NCBI GenBank assembly: GCA_002424705.1
Contig: DIKW01000042.1
Span: 1 to 7,178 of the forward strand
Source: Geobacter sp. UBA5608
GTDB lineage: Bacteria; Desulfobacterota; Desulfuromonadia; Geobacterales; Pseudopelobacteraceae
Direction: 5' to 3'
Length of the DNA: 7,178 nt
Shown here: positions 1 through 5,814 of the stretch, piece by piece
Layout: the number at the start of each line of letters is the position of its first letter
Numbering within the stretch: position 1 is the stretch's first letter
Position numbers and translations under genes: made by a program
The notes under the pieces: model-generated
The model's database searches: none
The model's input: the letters and a program-made list of their open reading frames with translations, nothing else
Told to the model about the DNA's origin: nothing

Positions 1-765
1 CGGATCATGCCGCTCGTGGAACAGCCGCTGGCGGAGCAGAACCAGGCGGGCGGTGTGTTGCCAGCGAACAAAACCCCGCACTTATGCTGTGAAGCGGTCA
101 CCTTTCGGTATGGAGCTGAACGGGGCGGGGTACAGGACGTCTCGCTGACCATCCCGGCCAATTGCATGACCGCATTGGTGGGGGCCAGCGGCAGCGGCAA
201 GACAACCCTGGCCCGGCTGCTGCTGGGGTTAGCGCAGCCAGAATCCGGAACGATCCGCGTGGACGGCATCGACCTGGCAGCGCTGGACCAGACCGACTGG
301 CGCACACGACTGGCCTGGGTGCCGCAACAGCCGTTCTTCATGGCTGCCAGTATCCGTGAGAACCTGCTGCTGGGGGTGGACGCGGCAGATGATGCAGCCA
401 TCCGCAAAGCACTGGAACAGGCCGCACTCTGTCGGGTGATCGACAAACTGCCAGCCGGACTGGAAACCATGCTGGGTGACCGGGGCGCGGGACTGTCGGG
501 GGGCGAACTGCGGCGCTTGGCCCTGGCACGGGTGCTGCTGCGGGATGCGCGGCTGGTGGTGCTGGATGAGCCGACCGCCGGGCTGGATGCCGCCAATGAG
601 CAGCTGGTGTTGGATGCGGTGGAACGGCTGGCGATGGGTCGGACCGTTGTGATGATCTCCCACCGTGAGGCGGCCATCGCCCGCTGTAGCCGGGTGGTGG
701 AGCTGGCCAATGGGCGGCTGCAGCGGGTGGTCAGCCCGCAGCAGTACTTGAGGATAGCGCCATGA
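1..765 (+). CDS. cydD: CydD, 3' part (ATP-binding subunit of thiol exporter), truncated by window edge
   Basis: This is the C-terminal nucleotide-binding domain of CydD. CydD forms a heterodimeric inner-membrane ABC exporter with CydC that moves glutathione/cysteine to the periplasm and is needed for cytochrome bd maturation. The frame is open from base 1. The first ATG (base 7) is probably internal, because family members are about 550-590 residues and the membrane domain is missing here. Counting from that ATG, I see Walker A GASGSGKTT (59-67), a Q-loop region VPQQP (105-109), signature LSGGE (163-167), Walker B with LDEP (186-189, catalytic Glu188), D-loop GLD (192-194) and H-loop His219, so the ATPase site looks intact. 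The gene ends in an ATGA overlap with cydC, which suggests translational coupling. Assignment to CydD rather than another exporter rests on the CydC that follows. Confidence 0.9.
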   Translation, partial: RIMPLVEQPLAEQNQAGGVLPANKTPHLCCEAVTFRYGAERGGVQDVSLTIPANCMTALVGASGSGKTTLARLLLGLAQPESGTIRVDGIDLAALDQTDWRTRLAWVPQQPFFMAASIRENLLLGVDAADDAAIRKALEQAALCRVIDKLPAGLETMLGDRGAGLSGGELRRLALARVLLRDARLVVLDEPTAGLDAANEQLVLDAVERLAMGRTVVMISHREAAIARCSRVVELANGRLQRVVSPQQYLRIAP

Positions 766-2399
766 AGGAGCTGCTGCGTATCCTGGAGCCGGCCCGCCAT
801 CAGCGACGCTGGATGCTGGCCGGCATCGGGCTGGGGGTGGCGGTAATTGCGGCCAACGCAGCCCTGATGGCGGTCTCGGGCTGGTTCATCGCCTCTATGG
901 CCGTGGCCGGCGTGGCCAAGGCCTCGTTTAACTTCTTTTTCCCCTCGGCCGCTATCCGTTTGCTGGCGATCCTGCGTACCGTCGGGCGGTACGCTGAGCG
1001 GTTGGTGACCCATGAGGCGGCCTTCCGGATCCTGGCCGATCTGCGCAGCTGGTTATTCCAGCGGCTGATCCCGCTGGCGCCGGCCGGTCTGGAGCGGTAT
1101 GCCAGCGGCGATCTGGCCGGCAGGCTGCGGGCCGATATCGACAGCCTGGAAAGCCTGTATCTGCGGATCATCGCACCGATCTGCAGCGGCCTGGTCAGCA
1201 TCCTGCTGGCCGGTCTGTTTATGGCCTGGTTCAGCATCACGGCGGCTCTGTTGTTGCTGGCGCTGTTGCTGGTGGCAGGTCTGCTGCTGCCGCTCTGGAC
1301 GCTGCGGCTGGCTCAGCAACCAGGGCAACAGTCGGTGGAACTGGCCGCTGCACTGCGCAACCAAGTCACCCAGGGTCTGCAGGGGGCCGAGGAACTGCTG
1401 CTGCTGGGGGCGAGTGAGCATCAGGCAGCGCAGGTGGAACGGCTGTCCGCTGAGCTGATAAACCGGCAGATCAGTCTGGGGCGGTTGAACGCGATCTCCG
1501 GGGCCGCTCTGGTCAGCTTGGCCGGGTCGTCCCTGGTGCTGCTGGCGCTGGTGCTGATTCCGGAACTGCAGCAGCAGCTCAGCGGCCCTCAGCTGGTGAT
1601 GCTGCTCCTGTTCACGTCCGCCGTCTTTGAGGCGGTGGGGCCCCTGTCCCACGCACTGCAGCTGCTGCCGGCAAGCAGTCAGGTGGTGGAGCGGATCCGG
1701 CAGTTGGCCGATGCCCCCCCTGCCCTGCCTGAGCCTGAAATAAATATAAAACCGGTAGGTTATCGGATTGAACTGCGCGAGGTGAGCTGCAGCTATAGCG
1801 CTGGTCCGGCCGTGTTGGATCAGTTCTCTTTGACCCTGGCCGAGGGTGAACGGGTGGCGGTGGTGGGCGCCAGCGGCAGCGGCAAGTCCACCCTGGTGGA
1901 GCTGCTGTTGCGCTTCCGACCCTATCAGGGCAGTATCACCATCGGCGGGGTCGAGTTGAGTGACCTGGCAGCGGATGAGCTGAACCGGCTGGTGGCGGCC
2001 CTGCCCCAGCAGCCCCATCTGTTTAACACCACTATCCGTGACAACATCCTGCTGGGCCGGTCGATTAGTGATCAGCAACTGACTGAAATCTTAATAGATT
2101 GTGGTTTAGATGCCTGGATCGCCGGACTGCCGCTTGGTCTGGACACCCCGGTGGCCGAGACCGGCAGTGCCGTTTCCGGCGGCGAGGCACGGCGGATCGC
2201 CCTGGCCCGGACCCTGGTGATGGACACGCCGGTTGTACTGCTGGACGAACCGACCGAAGGTCTGGATAGCGCAACGGAACAGGTGGTGGTGCAACGGCTG
2301 AACCAACGGCTGGAAGGCAGAAGTGTGCTGCTGGTGACCCACCGCCCGGCGGTGCTGGCCCTGGCCCAGCGGGTGGTGCGGATCGGACAACCTACGTAA
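762..2399 (+). CDS. cydC: CydC, thiol exporter subunit (heterodimeric ABC transporter)
   Basis: This is a full-length 545-residue half-transporter that pairs with CydD in the inner membrane. The pair exports glutathione/cysteine and supports cytochrome bd assembly. Residues about 15-290 form the membrane domain, with hydrophobic segments near 18-40, 135-180 (a paired, very Leu-rich stretch) and 245-290. The early segment ending MAVSGWFIASMAVAG and the AIRLLAILRTVGRYAERL region are typical of CydC. The ATPase domain has Walker A GASGSGKST (369-377), signature VSGGE (471-475), Walker B LLDEP (493-497, catalytic Glu496), D-loop GLD (500-502) and H-loop His527. The ATG overlaps the cydD stop, and GAGGA at 750-754 lies 7 bases upstream, which fixes the start. 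No cydA/cydB lies in the window; they may be upstream or elsewhere. Two short AT-rich patches (near 1738-1763 and 2085-2112) stand out from the GC-rich surroundings. Confidence 0.92.
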   Translation: MKELLRILEPARHQRRWMLAGIGLGVAVIAANAALMAVSGWFIASMAVAGVAKASFNFFFPSAAIRLLAILRTVGRYAERLVTHEAAFRILADLRSWLFQRLIPLAPAGLERYASGDLAGRLRADIDSLESLYLRIIAPICSGLVSILLAGLFMAWFSITAALLLLALLLVAGLLLPLWTLRLAQQPGQQSVELAAALRNQVTQGLQGAEELLLLGASEHQAAQVERLSAELINRQISLGRLNAISGAALVSLAGSSLVLLALVLIPELQQQLSGPQLVMLLLFTSAVFEAVGPLSHALQLLPASSQVVERIRQLADAPPALPEPEINIKPVGYRIELREVSCSYSAGPAVLDQFSLTLAEGERVAVVGASGSGKSTLVELLLRFRPYQGSITIGGVELSDLAADELNRLVAALPQQPHLFNTTIRDNILLGRSISDQQLTEILIDCGLDAWIAGLPLGLDTPVAETGSAVSGGEARRIALARTLVMDTPVVLLDEPTEGLDSATEQVVVQRLNQRLEGRSVLLVTHRPAVLALAQRVVRIGQPT

Positions 2400-2401
2400 C
2401 C

Positions 2402-2407
2402 AGGAGG
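2402..2407 (+). promoter_or_regulatory. Strong Shine-Dalgarno that decides the start of the membrane-protein gene
   Basis: AGGAGG lies 3-8 bases after the cydC stop codon. It is 7 bases from the ATG at 2415 but only 1 base from the in-frame ATG at 2409. The second ATG is therefore the likely start. The closeness to cydC fits co-transcription. Confidence 0.75.
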
Positions 2408-2414
2408 AATGACA

Positions 2415-2750
2415 ATGGGAATTTTAATCAATTGGCTCTTAGCCGCCCTGGCAATCATGGCCACGGCCTATCTGCTGCCGGGCGTCAGCCTGTCCGGTTT
2501 TGTACCGGCGCTGGTCACCGCCCTGGTGCTGGGGTTGGTGAACGCCTTCATCAAGCCGCTATTGCTGCTCTTAACCCTGCCGATCAATATCCTGACCCTG
2601 GGCCTGTTCACCCTGGTGATCAACGCCCTGCTGATCATGCTGGTCAGTAAGCTGGTGTCCGGTTTTCAGGTGCAGGGCTTCTGGTGGGCGCTGGCCTTCA
2701 GCGTGGTGCTGACGGTGGTCAACTGGGGCTTGAGTATCTTTAAGCAATGA
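2415..2750 (+). CDS. Small four-helix membrane protein, YvlD/phage-holin-4-like family
   Basis: This is a 111-residue, strongly hydrophobic protein that I recognise as the family annotated 'phage holin family protein' (Phage_holin_4_2, formerly DUF360, YvlD-like). Predicted membrane segments lie near residues 3-21, 29-46, 52-77 and 84-107. The family-typical pattern is visible: LPGV after helix 1, then LVNAFIKPLL, LTLPINILTLGLF and a final FWWAL...VVNWG stretch. The name 'holin' is historical. Most members are chromosomal genes with no phage around them, and none is seen here, so a lytic role is not supported; the molecular function is unknown. The start is set by AGGAGG at 2402-2407; an upstream in-frame ATG at 2409 is too close to that site. 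The stop overlaps the start of the GGQ-protein gene (ATGA), suggesting coupled translation. Confidence 0.85.
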   Translation: MGILINWLLAALAIMATAYLLPGVSLSGFVPALVTALVLGLVNAFIKPLLLLLTLPINILTLGLFTLVINALLIMLVSKLVSGFQVQGFWWALAFSVVLTVVNWGLSIFKQ

Positions 2751-3070
2751 CCATCGAGATCAATGAGGCTGATATTCAGGTGGAGTTCTACCGGGGCTCC
2801 GGCCCCGGAGGGCAGCACCGCAACACCACCGATTCGGCGGTGCGGATCAGACATCTGCCCACCGGCATCGTGGTGCATGCTGCTGAAAACAGGTCGCAGC
2901 TGCGTAATCGCGAGGTGGCCATGGAACGGTTGCGGGAGGCGCTGGAGCGGCGTAAACGTAAGGTGAAAAAACGGATTGCCACTAAGGTGTCCAAGGGCCA
3001 AAAGGAAAAACGGCTGACCGAGAAAAAGATGGTGGCGCTGCGCAAGAAGCTGCGCAGGCCAGAAGAATAA
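2747..3070 (+). CDS. Release-factor-like GGQ-domain protein (putative peptidyl-tRNA hydrolysis/ribosome rescue)
   Basis: This 107-residue protein consists of a class-I release factor catalytic domain (RF-1 domain) with no codon-recognition domain. The GGQ motif that enters the peptidyl-transferase centre is at residues 21-23 in the context GSGPGGQHRNTTDSAV, followed by HLPTGIVV and the conserved NRSQLRNREVAM stretch (48-59). Residues 60-107 form a highly basic tail with 22 Lys/Arg out of 48. A short GGQ protein with a basic tail is the layout of ArfB/YaeJ and C12orf65-type rescue factors, in which the tail contacts the ribosome and the GGQ releases the stalled peptide. That role is inferred. 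The loop after GGQ reads H-R-N-T-T where release factors usually have H-V-N-K/R-T. The body resembles RF2 domain 3 more than ArfB, so an RF-H-like or unnamed subfamily is possible. The start overlaps the preceding stop, with no clear ribosome binding site of its own. Confidence 0.85.
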   Translation: MTIEINEADIQVEFYRGSGPGGQHRNTTDSAVRIRHLPTGIVVHAAENRSQLRNREVAMERLREALERRKRKVKKRIATKVSKGQKEKRLTEKKMVALRKKLRRPEE

Positions 3071-3077
3071 TCAGGAC

Positions 3078-3557
3078 TTAGCCTGGTCTGGTGTTGCCGA
3101 TGGCGGTGATGGTGACGGTGACGGTACCGGAGGGCTTGCGGATCAGCACCTCGTCATCCACCGTTTTGTGCAACAGGGCCTGCCCCACCGGCGAATCGAT
3201 GCTGATTTTACCTTCAGAGACGTTAAACTCGTCCGGTCCCACCAGTTGGTAGCAGCGCTCGTTGCCCTCTTCATCCTCGTAGGAGACCCAGCAGCCGAAA
3301 CTGACCTGCTTGGGGTTGGCCGGCAGGCTGGCCACCTTGACCAGCTTGAGCCGGGTGCCCAGATGCTTCAGCTGGCGGTCGATCTCCCGTAGTCGCTTCT
3401 TGCCGTAGATATACTCGGCATTCTCGGAGCGGTCCCCCTCGGCGGCGGCATCGGCCACGCCCCGCACTACCTTGGGCCGTTCCACCCGCCAGAGCTGGTC
3501 GAACTCCTGCTCCAGACGCTTCAGGCCGGCTGCGGTTATCAGATTTGTTTTTGACAT
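3078..3557 (-). CDS. greB: Transcription elongation factor GreB
   Basis: GreB inserts a coiled coil through the RNA polymerase secondary channel and stimulates cleavage of backtracked RNA, rescuing stalled complexes. At 159 residues the length is normal. The N-terminal coiled coil (about 1-75) carries the tip sequence GDRSENAEY with the acidic pair Asp42 and Glu45 that coordinates the catalytic Mg2+. Next come YGKKRLREIDRQL (51-63), then the FKBP-like C-terminal domain with VGPDEF and KISIDSPVGQALL. LWRVERPKVV in helix 1 and the KKRLREIDR stretch point to GreB rather than GreA. The start is one base after the TAA of the 85-residue gene upstream, and I see no convincing Shine-Dalgarno, so translation probably depends on reinitiation from that gene. 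The gene ends 7 bases from the convergent GGQ-protein gene. Confidence 0.92.
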   Translation of the reverse strand: MSKTNLITAAGLKRLEQEFDQLWRVERPKVVRGVADAAAEGDRSENAEYIYGKKRLREIDRQLKHLGTRLKLVKVASLPANPKQVSFGCWVSYEDEEGNERCYQLVGPDEFNVSEGKISIDSPVGQALLHKTVDDEVLIRKPSGTVTVTITAIGNTRPG

Positions 3558-3558
3558 G

Positions 3559-3816
3559 TTACATCAAGAACGAGGCGGCCAAGGACTGTTCCTGCCCTTT
3601 CAGCCTGCCCACAATCAGATGCCGCTCTTCAGCGGGAATGAGTGCTGCCAGGTGGTCGCGGGCACTGTCCGGGCTGCCGGCAATGGCCGAGGCCATCTGA
3701 AACACGATTTGCAGCGGCAGGCCGTTGCGGTAGCCGGCCACCAGCTTGCCGATCTCATCACGGCGCTGGTCGTCGGACCAGCTGGTATAGATATCTGCTC
3801 CCAGTTTGCTAAACAT
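3559..3816 (-). CDS. Unrecognised 85-residue protein between ABC-F and greB
   Basis: I do not recognise this family. It is a small soluble protein with no signal peptide or membrane segment. A weakly charged N-terminal part contains ADIYTSWSDDQRRDEIGKL, a central stretch AGYRNGLPLQIVFQMASAI looks helical and amphipathic, and a charged C-terminal half contains LIPAEERHLIVGRL. The pattern suggests an all-helical domain. The start is chosen as the ATG at 3816, whose A overlaps the TGA of the ABC-F gene; GGAGG (3821-3825 on the complement) lies 4 bases before it. An adjacent in-frame GTG (3817-3819) is only 1 base from that site and so less likely. That it is a real gene is supported by the ribosome binding site, the tight junctions on both sides (1-base overlap upstream, 1-base gap to greB downstream) and ordinary composition. 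Its role may relate to its neighbours, but nothing in the sequence shows it. Confidence 0.75.
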   Translation of the reverse strand: MFSKLGADIYTSWSDDQRRDEIGKLVAGYRNGLPLQIVFQMASAIAGSPDSARDHLAALIPAEERHLIVGRLKGQEQSLAASFLM

Positions 3817-5441
3817 CACGCCTCCCCATGCACTTTCTGCAGGTAATACTGGTAGTTGCCCTCGTAGGACCGCATCTCGCCGTGATCCACCTCGATCACC
3901 CGGTCTACCAGCGAACGCAGGAAGTGGCGGTCGTGGCTGACCAGCACCACCGTGCCGCTGAAGCGCTGCAGGGTGTCCAGCAGGATCTCCCGGGAGCGGA
4001 TATCGAGATGGTTGGTCGGTTCGTCCAGCACCAGAAAATTGACCGGCCGGGCAAACAGGGTGGCCAGCACCACCCGGCTCTTCTCGCCGCCGGACAGGTT
4101 CTCGATCCGTTTATCCACCGCGTCGCCGGAGAACAGGAAGGCCCCCAGCAGGTTCATGATCACCCCGCGGTTGGCCAGCGGCAGCACCTCCTGCACGGTC
4201 TCGAAGATGGTCTTCTTCGGCTCCAGCAGCTCCATGGCGTGCTGGCTGAAATAGCCCAGCTCCACGTTGGCCCCCAGGGTGACTCGGCCGGAGCTCGGCT
4301 CGGTCTGGTCGGCCAGCACCTTGAGGAAGGTGGACTTGCCGGCCCCGTTGACCCCCACCACCGCGATCTTAGCGCCGCGGCGGATGATGCCGGAGACCCC
4401 TGAAAACACAGGTGTTAAACCGCCATCCGGCAGGGGCCAGGCCTTGGCCAGCCCCTCCATCACCACCACGTCGTCGCCGCTGCGGGGCGGCTCGCTGAAC
4501 TCGAACTTCACCAGCCGCTCTTCCGGCGGGATCTCGATCCGCTCGATCTTGTCGATCTTCTTGACCCGCGATTGGACCTGGGCGGCGTGGGAGGCGCGGG
4601 CCGCAAAGCGGGCGATGAACTCCTCTTCCTTGGCCAGCATCTCCTGCTGGCGTTTGTGACTGGCCAGCAGTTGCTCACGACGGATGTCGCGTTCACGCTC
4701 GTAAAAATCGTAATTGCCGTTGTAAGTGGTGACGGTCTTGTTGGCCACCTCGATGATGCGGGTCACGATCCGGTTCATGAAGTCCCGGTCGTGGCTGGTC
4801 ATCAGCAGTGCGCCGTCGAAGCTGTCGGCCAGCCACTCCTCCAGCCAGACGATCGATTCCACATCCAGGTGGTTGGTGGGCTCGTCCAACAGCAGCACGT
4901 CCGGTTTCAAGGTCAGGATCTTGGCCAGGGCGATCCGCATCTTCCAGCCGCCGGAAAAGGACTCCACCGGGTGGTTGAAGCGGTCCGGCCCGATGCCTAA
5001 GCCGGTCAGCACGGTCTGGGCGCGGGTCTCCAGGTCGTAGCCGCCGCGATGTTCGAACTCCTCCTGGGCTGCGCCGTAGCGTTCCAAGAGCGCCGCCATG
5101 GCGTCGTCGTCCAGCGGGTCGCACATGGCCGTTTCCATCCGCTGCAGTTCTTCTGCCAGCTGCATGGTGGCGCTTGAGCCGGCCATCACCTCTTCCAGGG
5201 CTGATCGTCCGGCCATATCGCCTACATCCTGAGAGAAATAGCCGATGGTGGTCCGTTTGGCGCAGGTCATCTCGCCGCTGTCCGGCTCTTCCTCACCGGT
5301 GATGATCCGGAAGATGGTGGTCTTGCCGGCGCCATTGGGGCCCACCAGGCCGGAACGGGAACCGGGCAGGATCTGGAAGGAGGCATCGCGGAACAGGAGT
5401 TGTGAACCGTGCTGCTTCGTGATACTGGAGAGATGAATCAT
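3816..5441 (-). CDS. ABC-F family ATPase (ribosome-associated translation factor)
   Basis: This is a 541-residue soluble protein with two ATP-binding domains and no membrane domain, the hallmark of ABC-F proteins, which bind the ribosomal E site and act on stalled or paused ribosomes. Domain 1 has Walker A GPNGAGKTT (34-42), signature FSGGW (162-166) and LLDEPTNHLD (184-193, Glu187). The linker (about 247-303), expected to reach the P-site tRNA, is helical and contains KEEEFIARFAARA and QVQSRVKKIDKIE. Domain 2 has Walker A GVNGAGKST (363-371), LSGGE (449-453) and LDEPTNHLD (472-480, Glu474). It ends soon after the second His switch (His503) and lacks the C-terminal extension of YheS or Uup. 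The linker sequence recalls YheS/YbiT-type members, but I cannot name the subgroup. The ATG at 5441 fits the first beta strand MIHLSSITK. An in-frame TTG at 5510 would add 23 residues, but they run through the inverted repeat and look non-coding. Confidence 0.9.
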   Translation of the reverse strand: MIHLSSITKQHGSQLLFRDASFQILPGSRSGLVGPNGAGKTTIFRIITGEEEPDSGEMTCAKRTTIGYFSQDVGDMAGRSALEEVMAGSSATMQLAEELQRMETAMCDPLDDDAMAALLERYGAAQEEFEHRGGYDLETRAQTVLTGLGIGPDRFNHPVESFSGGWKMRIALAKILTLKPDVLLLDEPTNHLDVESIVWLEEWLADSFDGALLMTSHDRDFMNRIVTRIIEVANKTVTTYNGNYDFYERERDIRREQLLASHKRQQEMLAKEEEFIARFAARASHAAQVQSRVKKIDKIERIEIPPEERLVKFEFSEPPRSGDDVVVMEGLAKAWPLPDGGLTPVFSGVSGIIRRGAKIAVVGVNGAGKSTFLKVLADQTEPSSGRVTLGANVELGYFSQHAMELLEPKKTIFETVQEVLPLANRGVIMNLLGAFLFSGDAVDKRIENLSGGEKSRVVLATLFARPVNFLVLDEPTNHLDIRSREILLDTLQRFSGTVVLVSHDRHFLRSLVDRVIEVDHGEMRSYEGNYQYYLQKVHGEA

Positions 5442-5467
5442 GGGAAAGAGAATCTGCTTTCGACGAG

Positions 5468-5502
5468 AATTGGGAACTGTGCTGATAGCATAATTCCCAA
5501 TT
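5468..5502. repeat. Nested inverted repeat upstream of the ABC-F gene
   Basis: A perfect 9-base inverted repeat AATTGGGAA (5468-5476) / TTCCCAATT (5494-5502) encloses a second perfect arm pair TGCT (5480-5483) / AGCA (5487-5490) with a 3-base loop and symmetric 3-base flanks. The whole 35-base unit has dyad symmetry around 5485. It ends 27 bases upstream of the ABC-F ATG and lies in a patch clearly more AT-rich than the window. In the minus-strand transcript it would fold into a hairpin, but no T-run follows, so it does not look like an intrinsic terminator. An operator for a dimeric regulator or a leader-RNA structure is more likely. Confidence 0.65.
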
Positions 5503-5514
5503 ACATTCAAGCAA
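5487..5514 (-). promoter_or_regulatory. Possible promoter for the ABC-F/85-aa/greB genes
   Basis: On the minus strand, TTGCTT (5509-5514) and TATGCT (5487-5492) are separated by 16 bases. Agreement with a sigma-70 promoter is partial (3/6 and 4/6). The interest is its position: the -10 element and predicted start site fall inside the nested inverted repeat, as expected if a repressor bound there. Confidence 0.25.
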
Positions 5515-5520
5515 TTGCAG

Positions 5521-5745
5521 CTAGCGACGACCGAACAGCTGGTCCAGCAGGGCGTCGATCTCCTCGATCACCTCGGGCGGTAACTGGTCGATCTGCACGA
5601 TGCGGGTCACCAGATCGGCCTGGATGAAGGCCGGCAGCAGCTTGAGGATCTCGCCGGCCTGCTCTGCTTCAAGTCGGGCCAACGCCACGGCGATGGTCTG
5701 GGGGTGCTCCTGCAACAGGGCTTTGGCGATGGCACGGTAGTCCAT
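5521..5745 (-). CDS. Stand-alone FliG middle-domain-like protein (74 aa)
   Basis: This short protein matches the middle domain of the flagellar switch protein FliG along nearly its whole length. It has the EHPQTIAVALARL segment (residues 13-25; EHPQ is the FliG-M signature that contacts FliM), then EQAGEILKLLP, ADLVTRIVQIDQLPPEVIEEI and a final leucine-rich helix. The FliG N-terminal (FliF-binding) and C-terminal (stator-facing) domains are absent, and no flagellar gene is nearby. FliG-M is related in fold to the MgtE N-terminal domain, so a non-flagellar adaptor role is possible. The start is the ATG at 5745, with GAGG (5751-5754 on the complement) 5 bases upstream. The frame stays open for 86 more codons to 6003, but that part is antisense to uup, Gln/Ala-rich and unlike a domain, so I exclude it. 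The stop is 79 bases before the ABC-F ATG on the same strand, so it may be first in that transcript. Confidence 0.72.
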   Translation of the reverse strand: MDYRAIAKALLQEHPQTIAVALARLEAEQAGEILKLLPAFIQADLVTRIVQIDQLPPEVIEEIDALLDQLFGRR

Positions 5746-5767
5746 GGCGACCTCACGATTTTTGCCT

Positions 5768-5795
5768 ATCATACGACGATCAGCAGCACTTGCAA
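5768..5795 (-). promoter_or_regulatory. Candidate promoter of the FliG-like gene
   Basis: On the minus strand, TTGCAA (5790-5795, 4/6 to -35) and TATGAT (5768-5773, 5/6 to -10) are separated by 16 bases. This places a start about 16 bases before the ATG at 5745, leaving just room for the GAGG ribosome binding site. The -10 lies in an imperfect 13-base palindrome (5768-5780). The same region must also hold the promoter for uup on the plus strand if uup is transcribed from here. A TATCAT at 5767-5772 could be its -10, but I see no good -35. Confidence 0.35.
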
Positions 5796-5814
5796 GCAAG
5801 GATTTAACGACATT

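Noticed and set aside
181..207. Near-identical sequence shared with 1866-1892
   Set aside because: Both copies encode the Walker A motif of CydD and CydC. The identity reflects conserved residues and shared codon preference, not a mobile or recombination repeat.
1053..2078. 341-codon open frame on the minus strand
   Set aside because: It is antisense to cydC, with a Gln/His-rich translation that reflects the complement of Leu- and Ala-rich coding. It has no ribosome binding site or domain.
2415..2750. Prophage remnant or lysis cassette suggested by the 'holin' family name
   Set aside because: No endolysin, integrase, attachment site or other phage gene is nearby. The gene is embedded in a housekeeping operon, and the family name is historical.
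3070..3087. Hairpin between the convergent GGQ-protein and greB genes as a terminator
   Set aside because: The stem is at most 6 pairs on the plus strand (one G-U) with no T-run after it. On the minus strand it has a mismatch and only a mixed T-rich stretch. Too weak to call.
3107..3127. Short tandem-like GGTGAC repeats near the 3' end of greB
   Set aside because: They encode an alternating Thr/Val/Ile beta strand in the GreB C-terminal domain, and only two to three imperfect units exist, so coding constraint explains them.
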